Part shown: positions 38,281 through 46,981 of the stretch, piece after piece | Numbering within the stretch: the stretch's first letter is position 1 | Layout of the letters: each line of letters begins with the position of its first letter | Notes under the pieces: model-generated | What the model was told of the DNA's origin: nothing | Databases searched by the model: none | The model's input: only the letters and a program-made list of their open reading frames with translations | Position numbers and translations under genes: made by a program | Assembly (NCBI GenBank): GCA_948144175.1 | Contig: CANXME010000213.1 | Location: 1,736,001-1,800,000, forward strand | Direction: 5' to 3' | Length of the DNA stretch: 64,000 nt | From: Closterium sp. NIES-65 | Taxonomy: Eukaryota; Streptophyta; Zygnematophyceae; Desmidiales; Closteriaceae

Positions 38281-38805
38281 CATGGGGGTGCTAAGCCTGG
38301 GGGTGGTGAGCCTGGGGGTACTACGCATGGGGGTGCTACGCCTGGGGGTGCTACGTCTGGAGGTGCTGAGCCTGGGGGTGCCACGTCTGGAGCTGTTTAG
38401 CCTGGGGGTGAGGAGCCTGCGGGGGCAGGTCTTTCTTGTGTGGCGTCTGGCGGTGCAAGGCCTGGAGGTTATCCGGATGCTTCGTCTTGGCGAAAGCCAC
38501 TCTCTCCACAGGAGCTGCGCGAGTGGTTTGCCCGGCGCTAGAGGCGTGCTACTGGAGCTGGAGTTTCGTCGGCTGCTGAGGGTGCTAATGCCGCGGGTCC
38601 CGGAGGTGCTCGTACTGGGAGTACAGGAGCTGGTGGGCCTGCGGGTACGACTGGAGCTGGAGCTGCTGAGGGTGTTGGTGCTGAGGCTACTGCTGTCGGT
38701 CCTGGAGGCGGTCCTACTAGGGGTGCTACTGGTGCTGCTAGACGTACTGGAGCTGGAGGTGCTGTTGGCTCTGGTGCTGCTACTGGGGTACTGGTGCTAT
38801 CCCTG
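38280..38805 (+). repeat. Copia-F Gly/Ala linker
   Basis: GCCTGGGGGTGCTA-type units at 38280-38420, the KPLSPQELREWFARR motif (about 38495-38540) ending in TAG, and a Gly/Ala tract. It starts abruptly after LFLVL with loss of the Pro-rich stretch present in other copies. Confidence 0.75.
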
Positions 38806-38807
38806 CT

Positions 38808-40589
38808 GTGTCTGGAGTCGCCGCGCGGCCTTGGCCGTACTTCGTTTCGCTCCTTCAGCAGGTTCTTGGTCTCCCGCCTTCTACTCGTCCTCCTCCTCCC
38901 TTAGATTGTCCGCAGCCTGTCCCGTCCCAGTTACAGTTACAGCCGGCCTCCCCACTGCCTGCTCCTTCTCCCTACACTGGTCCTACTGGAGGTCTTGCTG
39001 AGCGTCTTGAGCCCGCGTCTCGCCCTGCGTCGCCTGTCCGTGCTGCTCGCACTAGTGGTCGCGGTTTGCGTCAGCATCCTCCTCCTGTCTTTTGCACACA
39101 TCGGATGTCTCTGCCTCGGTCCACGGCTCCTCTGCGTGCCCCTTTGCCTTCTCCTCCTGCGTCCTCTCTTCCTGCTCTTGCCGACACGGAGTCGGACTCT
39201 CTTCGTGCTACCAGTCCTACTGTCACGCGTCTCCTTACTGCTGTTGTCACTGACCCTTCCTTTGAGTCCACTGCTGCGTCTGCCGTAGTTGCTGAGCTCG
39301 TCCACTTTGCTGCTCGCTGTCGTCTAGACTACGCTGCTAGTCTTGTTGCTGAGTCTGCGTCGGTCTGTCCTCCGTCCGTCGGGGGTGAGTGTGCCCTTAG
39401 CACGGACGTCCTTGAGGACAGGCAGGAGGAGTTCCAGTGTCTGGCTGCTGCTTCACCTCATCTCGTGTCCGTACTGCTTACCCTTGAGGGAGACCCGGAT
39501 GCACTTGACATCCCGACTCCGCGCTCTTACGTGGAGGCGATAGAGGGTCTCTACTCCTCTCAGTGGCAGGCAGCTATGGACGCATAGATGGCTTTCTGGA
39601 AGTCCACAGGCACCTACGTCGACGAGCTTCCCCCGCTTGGGGCAAACATCGTCAGTGGCATGTGGATTTTCAGGGTGAAGCGGCCGCCGGGTTCTCCGCC
39701 TGTCTTCAAGGCGCGGTACGTGGCTTGTGGGTTCGGTCAGCGGCAGGGAGTTAACTACTTTCAGACCTTCTTTGCCACCCGGAAGATGACCACTCTTCGG
39801 GTGCTACTGCACATAGCCGCTCAGCGCGACTACGAGCTTCACTCTCTTGAATTCAGCACTACTTTCTTGCATGGTAGCCTACACGAGGAGATCTGGCTGC
39901 GCCACCCACCTGGCTTCACTGGGACTTTCCCTCCTCGCACCCAGTGGAGCCTCTGGCGGCGAGTCTACGGTCTCCGCCAGGCACCGCGTGAGTGGCACGA
40001 CACACTGAGGACTACACTTGCGGCTCTTGGGTTTGCTCCCTCTACTGCCAACCCGTCGCTGTTTCTGCGCACCGACACCTCTCTGCCGTCGTTCTACATC
40101 CTCGTGTACGTCGACGACTTGGTCTTTGCCACAGCTAGCACTGCTGGACTCGCCCACGTGAAGTCCGAGCTGCAAAAGAGACACACGTGCACAGACCTGG
40201 GTGAACTGCGCAGCTACCTTGGCTTGCATATCACCCGGGACAGAGCACGCCACACCATTACTCTTACTCAGTCACACATGGTGCACCAGGTCCTTCAGCG
40301 CTTCGGCTTCACGTACTCCTCGCCTCAGGCCACTCCTCTGCCTACTCGCCACTCGCTCTCAGCTCTGCCTTCGGATGAGTCCGTAGAGTCGAGTGGCCTG
40401 TACCCAGAGCTTGTTGGCTACCTCATGTACCTTATGACCTGCACACGACCTGACCTTGCATACCCTCTTAGCATTTTGGCACGCTATGTTGCTCCTAGGA
40501 GACACCGACCAGAGCACATGGCTGCAGCGAAGAGGGTGTTGCGCTACGTGTGCAGTACGTCGGGCATGGGGCTAGTGCTTGGAGGGTGA
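38808..40589 (+). pseudogene. Copia-F reverse transcriptase
   Basis: Frame 38808-39587 carries the Pro/Gln-rich stretch and pre-RT block (SFESTAASAVVAELVHF, LDYAASLVAESASVCPPS) and stops at TAG (39585-39587, GAG in others) just inside RT. The frame continues (39588-40589) with FWKSTGTYVDEL, MWIFRVKRPPGSPPVFKARY, SLEFSTTFLHGSLHEEIW (first catalytic Asp of the DFSTAF box is Glu), FYILVYVDDLVFATA (intact YVDD) and the connection, ending at TGA (CGA in others). Confidence 0.87.
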
Positions 40590-41090
40590 CGTCGAGTGGT
40601 CCTCACAGGGCACGCAGACGCTTCTTGGGCTGACGACCAGGCTACGCAGCGGCCGTCACAGGGTTACACCTTCAGCCTTGGTTCCGGCTCTGTTTCGTGG
40701 CGGGCTACTCGCTCGTCTACTGTTCTTGGCTCCAGTTGTGAGGGTGAGATCTACGCCGGGGCCATGGCTGCACAGGAGCTTCGGTGGCTCACCTACCTGC
40801 TGACTGACCTCGGAGAACCGCCTCGTTCTCCTCCAGTGCCGTACGTATACAGCAAGGCCATGCTGGCCTTTTGTCGAGAGCAGAGAGTGGAGCACAGAAC
40901 GAAGCATATTGCTCTTCGCTACTTCCTTGCTCGTAAGCTACAGCAGCGTGGTCAGCTGCGTCTTGCGTACGTGGCCTCTAAGGCCAACACTGTTGATATC
41001 TTCACCAAGGCACTTGCGCCTTGTGATCATCAGCGCTTCTGTACTCAGCTGGGTCTTGTGCTTGCCTTGCCTTACTTGCTCACCTCTTGA
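40590..41090 (+). pseudogene. Copia-F RNase H
   Basis: GHADASWADDQATQRPSQGY, SSCEGEIYAGAMAAQELRW (second acidic residue kept, the following Ala-Glu changed to Gly-Glu), YVYSKAMLAFC where the catalytic Asp-Asn is Tyr-Ser, and IALRYFLARKLQQRG. It ends at TGA near 41090. The 3' UTR (41091-41286) is empty, followed by TGGGGGTG. Confidence 0.82.
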
Positions 41091-41294
41091 CCTTGCTTGT
41101 ACTGTTACATATATATACACGCCTGCTCTTGCTTGTCTAGCCTTTTATATATATGTGTACTCCTGCATGTGAACTGGCCTTGTGGCCTTGACCTTCTGCT
41201 CGGAATGTGTGGTGACGCTGTGATCCACCCTGAGCTTGCTTTGCTTGACTAGTCTTGTGACCCCTTGTTCTCCCCTACTTTGCGTATGGGGGTG

Positions 41295-41424
41295 TGTTAG
41301 ATTTATATGACATAGCTATTGTAGGCTATAGTGGGGTAGCACACATGGGGTACTGCTTTCTTGGGGTTTATATTTGTACCCAACTTTCACTTAGTCATTC
41401 ATTTTCCTCGTTCTAGTTTTCTCA
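41295..41424 (+). repeat. Copia-F 3' LTR
   Basis: TGTTAGATTTATATGAC to TTTTCTCA, then CGAAG. Only the fourth base differs from the 5' LTR. Confidence 0.93.
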
Positions 41425-41843
41425 CGAAGGGGCCGCGAGGGGCGTTAAGGGGCCGCGAAGGGCCGTGAGAGGGGCCGCGAAGGGCGGCGGAGGGGCTGCG
41501 AGGGAGCCGCAAAGGGGCCGCGAAGGGCCGTGAGAGGGCCCGCGAGGGGCCTTAAGGGGGGGCGCGATGGGCCGCTAAGGGCAGGGGACGCGACAGGAGG
41601 GCAGGCACATGGGGCGCGACTTGGGCAGGAGCGAGAGGCGCTCCGGGCAGGAAAAAAAAAAAATCAATCGTGGTGGGCCCTAGGAAACGTTCCTACTAGG
41701 GAACCTGCTCTATACCATGTGAAAGAACGAGGAATGAAATGATTAGGAAACAAGTGAGTACAAGTAGGAAACCCTAGAAATGTTGTACCCTATAGTGTCT
41801 ACCCCACTACAACCTAGATAGACTATATTATATGAGTTTGACT
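41425..41843 (-). repeat. Copia-O leader remnant, PBS and 5' LTR
   Basis: 41425-41640 is GGGGCCGCGAAG-type leader continuing from 34172-34188. 41641-41700 is the conserved leader start. CCTGCTCTATACCA (41704-41717) is the PBS complement, and 41718-41843 the 126-bp LTR ending GAGTTTGACT, followed by ACAAT. Confidence 0.85.
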
Positions 41844-42343
41844 ACAATGGGGCCTAGAACTAATATAGCAATGCTGGCTAGGCTGAGGTCGTGGAGTCGC
41901 AAGATTGTTGGGTGCCGGTTCGGGGTTGGAAAACCCGAAGGCGACGCGATGATGGTTTGGAGAGCGAGGTCGTCGGACCGAGCTTGTTCTCCAAAAATCG
42001 GAGTTGTACGCGCATAGTGTGACCCAGTAAGGAATCACAAAAACATTCCTTATATATGAGTTGTAATGCAATATGGATAACATATGAATTGCAAAAAAAC
42101 ATTATATAGACAAGAGGGTCGAGCAACTATGTGCACATTTTGCTAGAATGTAATTCGTTCAAATTATTACCCATATATTTTTGCATGTGTACTTCATAGG
42201 CAAGCATGGGTTGGACATAGGTTTTTGTTTTTGTTTTTGTTTTTTTTTTTTGCATTGATATGATTTACAAGGGTAAAGGTCGAGGCCCAAATTACGGAGC
42301 GTGCAAGGCAAGACTACTAATCTTGTGTTAGGAATAATGGATA
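41844..42343. other. AT-richer stretch, no gene seen
   Basis: Nothing recognisable is coded here. A T-rich tract with (GTTTTT)n ending in about 13 T lies at 42221-42252. On the minus strand this would be an A-rich tail, so a decayed retroposon is possible. Base composition differs sharply from the flanking elements. Confidence 0.4.
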
Positions 42344-42640
42344 TTGAGAAACACCGAGCATTTCTATCAGTGGCAAACAAAGAATGCAAAAGTGAGTACG
42401 AATGTGAAGGGTTGGAACGACGCGAAATGCCGCGAACGGTTGGCAACATATGAATCGTCGGAGCAGAAGCATCGGGTAGCTACAGTAAGAAGGACTTGGC
42501 GGGAACAGGTTCATAACCGGTTCTCGTGTCGCACGGTTGTGTTTCGCTACAATAAGGGAATGTACCGCATAATGTACGTGGCTAGCTATGATGTTTCGTT
42601 ATCCTCTTTGTATTACTATATGAGACATGTATGCCCTTAA
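42344..42640 (+). other. Unrecognised open frame (98 aa)
   Basis: It contains a basic, Trp-containing stretch (YQWQTKNAKVSTNVKGWNDA, RRTWREQVHNRFSCRTVV) and ends YYYMRHVCP. I know no family for it. It precedes decayed copia gag by about 500 bp and could be part of an old element or chance. 42641-42818 holds nothing obvious. Confidence 0.25.
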
Positions 42641-42818
42641 TATAATCGCTTTAGTCATTTTGTGTTCACCCTGATCATATGTCAACTATTTTCTGCTGCA
42701 ATTACTATGTGTGAACCATCCTTAGGTGATATGGCACAATCAACTTCTGATCGCAACATGTTGATAGCAACTCAGAAATCATTCGCACTGCCACCCCCCA
42801 CATTTTCGGCGAACGAAG

Positions 42819-43142
42819 GTGGCGGCCTGCACACGCTCTCTCGTCAGGATGTCTGGAGGATCAGGAGTTCAGGAAAATACTACGGCTAAAGCCCAACCCA
42901 ACCCGATTACGACATCCGAGGTGACGACGACAATCAGCATTCTCGCACTCAAACAACTGCTTCAACAATTGTCAACCCTGGAGCAAGGCCTCCACTCATT
43001 GCGAAATGGCGATGCGGGAACCTCCTCTCAACCCTCTCAACTAGCCGTGACTAGACACGAAACCGCCCCGCAAACCTTCTCCTTCGAAAAAAATGGATCA
43101 ACACCCAAAGTCCCAAGCCCAAGCGATGACACAATTTTGTAA
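42819..43142 (+). pseudogene. Low-complexity open frame before a copia gag remnant
   Basis: 107 aa with LALKQLLQQLSTLEQGLHSL (helical, Leu-rich) flanked by Ser/Thr-rich sequence, ending 16 bp before the gag-like frame. It may be the N-terminal extension of that Gag. No domain recognised. Confidence 0.3.
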
Positions 43143-43157
43143 GCTCAATCAAGATTT

Positions 43158-43560
43158 TTGAGTATTTCAAAAATTGAGACAAGTCCTATCTTTGACGGCA
43201 ATGATTTCTATACCTGGAGCTTCGAGCAAGAGATGCTGCTGCAAAACGCCCAAATTTATCACTATTTTGATGGCAGCTGTCATCAGTCCTCGAGTGCTGG
43301 ACGAGTAAGATATAGTAAGATAGTGCTGTCATCACTAGTGAAATATATTGTACACCAAAGGTAAACCGGCCCAAGGACTCGGTGTCGTCGAGCCGTCTAC
43401 TCCAACAGCTGATGAAGATTAGAATGGGACCCAGGGAGAAGGCCAGCAACTACATAAATTGTTGCTGGAGCATAAGCGATCAAATCGCGAAGTAGGGGAG
43501 TTTGATTTTAGAAGAAACCTTTGCTACCATCGTGCTCGCAGGATTTGACCCTTGATGGTG
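43158..43560 (+). pseudogene. Gag remnant of a second Ty1/copia lineage (UBN2-like)
   Basis: Frame 43158-43364 reads SPIFDGNDFYTWSFEQEMLL, matching the FxGxNYxxWxxxMxxLL start of copia Gag. After a gap, 43385-43480 gives SSSRLLQQLMKIRMGPREKA, SNYINCCWSISDQIAK and then LILEETFATIVLAGFDP, matching the L..L..ikm....v..y...f..i..qL pattern and the ILxGLP end of that domain. Stops occur near 43365, 43477 and 43550. This is not the Gly-tract lineage that fills the rest of the window. Confidence 0.65.
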
Positions 43561-43736
43561 ACCTTGCAAGGCACTTCTCCGGCAATAAGGGGGTTATCTC
43601 GGAAGCCGCCCTTTGCTCCACTCTTCTCGTCAAACAACAGAATATGGATCAGCCCTCTCAGCGACCCGCACCACGACGATAACAACTCATCTTCTACGCC
43701 GACAACAAAGTCGAGCGTTGACGATGACGCCTTTAT

Positions 43737-43778
43737 TGCAAGACATGCAGAAATTTCGGGCATTTTGCAGAGCGATGC
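43737..43778 (+). pseudogene. CCHC zinc knuckle of the second copia lineage
   Basis: 14 codons read C-KT-C-RNFG-H-FAER-C, a perfect CX2CX4HX4C, followed by KFRSSDR and a stop. It is in a frame not covered by the long open frames nearby. It lies where the nucleocapsid end of the gag at 43158 would be expected. Confidence 0.7.
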
Positions 43779-44131
43779 AAATTCCGCTCCAGCGATCGCT
43801 AGTCCAACGTGAGCACTTGGGCCAGCCGATAGGATGCAAGGCAGGATATGCGTTAAGCCCAACTCGAACCCAACGATTCAACACTAGCACCAGCAGCCGA
43901 CACAACCCGGAGCCTCGCGCAACGTCATCAGCAACATGGCGATGCGCCATACATGGGGAGCTCGTCGTCGTCACGTACGCACGCCATCACCAAAGCGAGC
44001 AACTTATTCGATCGGGGCATTGACGGATAATAGCCCCTTTACCCCCGATCACAACAACGGGGATGACAGTGACCAAGACTGGAAATTTCCAGACCCGGAG
44101 GTTCAAAGCCCCTCGCATTACCGGACTCGAG
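43779..44131. other. Decayed sequence between gag remnant and Copia-H
   Basis: Frames here (for example 43613-44023) are short and without a recognisable domain. It may be the gag-protease spacer of the same old element; nothing can be supported. Confidence 0.3.
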
Positions 44132-44276
44132 TGTCTAACTTATATGCATGTTGTTATTTAGGCTATAGTGAGATTAGTTGGTAGGGGTACACAAATTAGG
44201 GTTTGCTATTTGTATCCAACCCTTGCTAGTCACATTTCATTCCATTGCCTATCATCTTAACATGGCATCAAAGGTT
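44132..44276 (+). repeat. Copia-H 5' LTR and PBS
   Basis: Shared LTR features: GGCTATAGTG, GGGGTACAC, TTAGGGTTT, TTTGTATCCAAC and a CATTCCATT block before the end. It is clearly the most diverged LTR of the set. The PBS is at 44263-44276. Confidence 0.7.
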
Positions 44277-44800
44277 AGGTTAGGTCCTACTGCCGTACCT
44301 GCCGTACCTACTGTCGTACCTAGGTTAAGTCTGCTACACGTTGCTCCTCGCACGCTGCCTTTCACATGCCCACACACGCCCCTAACTATCCCGAGCTCGC
44401 TGCCTTGCACGCGCCGTTCGCACTGCCCTCCACGCACCCTTCGCGCTGCCCTGCGCGCTGCTGCTACCCGTGCACCGCGTGCTGCCCTGCCCCGTGCGTT
44501 CCTGCTGCCCCTTGCGCTCCTGCTGCCCTTCGCGCGCACCGTGCTGCCCTACGCGCGCGCCCTGCTATGCCCTTCTCGCGGCACCATGCGCTGCCCTTCG
44601 TGCGCGCCCCTACACTGCCCTTCCCGTGCGCCCCGCAGTGCCCTTCGTGCGCCGCCCCGCGCTGCTCTATTCGCGCCCCCCGCCCTGCCCTTTGCGTGCC
44701 GCCCCGTGCTGCCCTTTGCGCACCGCCCCACGCGTCGCACCCTGCAGCCCGCGCTTTGCACCCTGCTGCCCCGCGCGTTGCACCCTACTGCCCTGCGTGT

Positions 44801-45650
44801 TGTTATGTGATGCTATCACTTGCATTTACGTTTGTCTGTCTCCCATCACATGTTTGTGCGTTGCATGCGTGGTGTGAGCGTGTGCAAGAATTTGTGTTTG
44901 ATGTGGTTTGGTTTCGCTGAGTGTGTGTGAATGTTATTTGGCTTGAGCAGATAGCTGAAGTGACTCCTCTGCTCAAGAGCTTTCCGACGAACCAAGTATA
45001 GAACAAGAAAGTTACTAACGTTAGAAGTTCGTATACTTTTGATATTTGGTTGTGGTGACTATGGGAAGTTGTGGGGTTGACTCCATAAGGGGTATAGACT
45101 TTTGGGGGTTGGGAAATTCGTCAACATCATTGTAGATGCTGCCAAGTGGTTGGGAGAAGCCAAACCAGGTTGGCAAGTGTAGCCAACTTGGGTGAGGTGG
45201 ATTGTGGAGGTTGGGAAATGGACAAAGGTCAAAGTGGGGTTCCTATAGGGAAGGGATTTGGTGTGCCTATGGGGTTTTCTTGGTTGGGGACTCCTTGGGG
45301 ACCTTCCCTCTCGTCCTCCTCTTCCCCTCCCACCTGGTTAATTGCTACTCTAACTTCCTTGTGTGAATTGTGAGACTCTTGTGATTGAGTTAAATTTCCT
45401 ACGGTAGCTTACCCCCTAGTGCGCCGAAAATCATAACTCAAGATATGCTCCATCTTTTGATACGATTCAAATTGGGAAAGATAGCCTTGGTCAAGGGCTA
45501 CAACATATTTGAGTTTGAAAGAATTCTAACTGTGTGTTTTTGTCGACAACGTTACTTGTCAGCGCGACTATTCTGTCCAGAAATTAAGACCAACGATTTT
45601 GTGATATTTCGGCTCCTAATCTTCATAGACTCCGTCCTTAGTCTCTAAAA
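44801..45650. repeat. Solo LTR-like insertion of about 850 bp with 5-bp duplication
   Basis: It starts TGTTATGTGATG and ends GTCTCTAAAA, flanked by CGTGT on both sides (44796-44800, 45651-45655) inside the GC-rich Copia-H leader. The ends TGTTA and TAAAA are near-inverted (TAACA expected). Its composition is much lower in GC. No coding domain is seen; frames inside are short. It is most simply a solo LTR of an unrelated family. Orientation is not determined. Confidence 0.65.
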
Positions 45651-46014
45651 CGTGTCGCGCCCCACTACAGCCCACGCATCATGCCCTCCTGCCCCGCGCG
45701 TCGTGCTCTGCTGTAGCCCACGTGTCGCGCCATGCTGCTCTGCCCAGCGCGTGCCCTGCCTTACAGCTCGCGGCGCGCCCTGCCTTGCCCAGCCACGCTG
45801 CCCAGCCCTGCCGAGCCGCGCTGCCCAGCCCTGCCGAGCCGCGCCACCCAGGCCGAGCCGCGCCGCCCTGCCTCATTCACCAGCCCCACCCAGCTGCCCT
45901 ACTGCTACTACTACTGCTGCTGCTACTCGTACTACTGCTGCTGCTGGTGGAGGTGGTGTTGGAGGTGGTGTTGAGAGTGCTGGAGGTGCTGCCAGTGCTG
46001 GAGGTGCTGAACCT

Positions 46015-46521
46015 GCTACTGACTGTCACTGCCTATCATGGCCACTATCACGGTAGTTGCAACAGCTAGGGGTGGACAGAAGCATTCACTGCCTCTCCTG
46101 GATGATCCCACCCCTCACCAGCTTTGTGAGTGGGTTATTCAGTAAGGCAGTCCTTATGGTGGAGGTTTTGGTTTTTGGGTACTGCACAGCGCCGGCAACA
46201 GCGTCCGCAAAGCACCTTCTCCCTGCAGCGGCCTCACGACTGTGCTTCTCAGCGATGCGTCCCTGGTTGTGTAGAGGCCGCTGCTCCAGGTGCTAGTAAG
46301 TCTGCTGCAGCTCTAGGTGCTCATGAGTGTGCCGACGCTCTAGGTGCTAGTGCGTCTACTACCACAGGTCCTGCCTTAGCTGAGGCCTTGCACACTTTCA
46401 CACTTGACTCAAGCGCGTCACATTGCTTCTTTCATGATTGCACCATAGTCACATCACTCGCAGCACTTGTTCAAGTCTCACTGGCTGACCCCACTAGAGG
46501 CCCAGTAGTTGCGCGAGCCTC
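46015..46521 (+). pseudogene. Copia-H gag end and protease remnant
   Basis: PTPHQLCEWVIQ (about 46108-46145) corresponds to the PQQLREW motif. Ala/Gly coding repeats follow (46270-46360, LGASASTTTG), and frame 46130-46576 gives EALHTFTLDSSASHCFFHDC, where DSGAS has become DSSAS, then SLADPTRGPVVARAS. It ends at the Copia-J LTR. Confidence 0.75.
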
Positions 46522-46641
46522 TGTGAGAACAAGAACAAGGAATGGATGCATTGAGCAGCATAAGAGGTACAAGTAGTAAACCCTACCACTACTGTACCCC
46601 ATAAGGAGTGGCCCACTACAGCCTACAATATAGTTATGACA
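46522..46641 (-). repeat. Copia-J 3' LTR
   Basis: 120 bp; plus strand TGTGAGAACAAG to AGTTATGACA. It contains AAACCCTA and GTACAAG...TGTACCCC. It follows GCCTC of the Copia-H protease; the matching right duplication is lost. Confidence 0.85.
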
Positions 46642-46654
46642 CACCCCCATAGGC

Positions 46655-46782
46655 TGATGAGAAACGAGAATGATTGAACTTATGAAAGAGTTGGGTACAA
46701 GTACTAACCCTAATTGGGTTGTACCCCTTATGGGCTACCCCACAACAGCCTACACAAATGTATGAGCTATAATGTTCTGACA
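46655..46782 (-). repeat. Copia-I 3' LTR
   Basis: Plus strand TGATGAGAAACG to TGTTCTGACA, with TAGGC before it and CACCCCCATAGGC after it. It contains GGGTACAAG and TTGTACCCC, the dyad. Confidence 0.9.
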
Positions 46783-46981
46783 CACCCCCATAGGCTAAGT
46801 GGGGGAGAACAAGTGGTCACAAGACCAGTCAAGCAAAGCAAAGCAAGCTCAGGGTGGATCACAAAGTCACCACACAGTCCGAGCACAAAAGTAAAGCCAC
46901 AAGGCTAGTTCACATGCAGGATCATATATATAAAGGTAAACAAGCAAGTGCAGGTATAGAAAGAGTACAGTACAAACAAGA

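Larger units (their letters stand above)
34189..41424 (+). mobile_element. Copia-F: youngest copia insertion, LTRs 129/130 identical
   Basis: The LTRs at 34189-34318 and 41295-41424 differ only at base 4 (TGTC versus TGTT). CGAAG flanks both sides (34184-34188, 41425-41429). It sits in the outer leader of Copia-O in the opposite orientation. In spite of its youth its frames carry at least six stops and two frameshifts. Confidence 0.95.
26990..41843 (-). mobile_element. Copia-O/P: recombinant minus-strand copia, host of Copia-F
   Basis: The outer LTRs (26990-27115 and 41718-41843, both 126 bp) differ at about 7 positions and are flanked by ACAAC and ACAAT, an imperfect duplication. Between them, right to left, are an outer leader remnant (41703-41425), Copia-F, 17 bp of leader (34188-34172), a second and different LTR with PBS (34171-34033), a leader, gag, pol and a 3' UTR. 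One 3' end with two 5' LTRs is best explained by insertion of P into the leader of O followed by recombination between their coding regions. Confidence 0.75.
44132..46521 (+). mobile_element. Copia-H: 5' remnant of a copia element
   Basis: The LTR 44132-44262 (131 bp, TGTCTAACTTATATGC to ATCTTAACA) is followed by a diverged PBS, TGGCATCAAAGG. The leader (44277-44800, 45651-45930) is rich in CTGCCCTTCGCGC and CAGCCCTGCCGAGCC units. Most of gag is missing: a short Gly-coding tract (45940-46015) is followed directly by TPHQLCEW, then a damaged spacer and protease. Copia-J cuts it at 46522. Confidence 0.72.

Noticed and set aside
42819-43142. Possible host gene in the AT-richer island
   Set aside because: No recognised domain; it sits just upstream of a copia gag remnant and is more likely part of that element.
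44366-44920. Cys/Pro/Ala-rich frames of 130-210 codons in the Copia-H leader
   Set aside because: They arise from CTGCCCTTCGCGC repeats; no signal peptide or recognisable Cys spacing is conserved.
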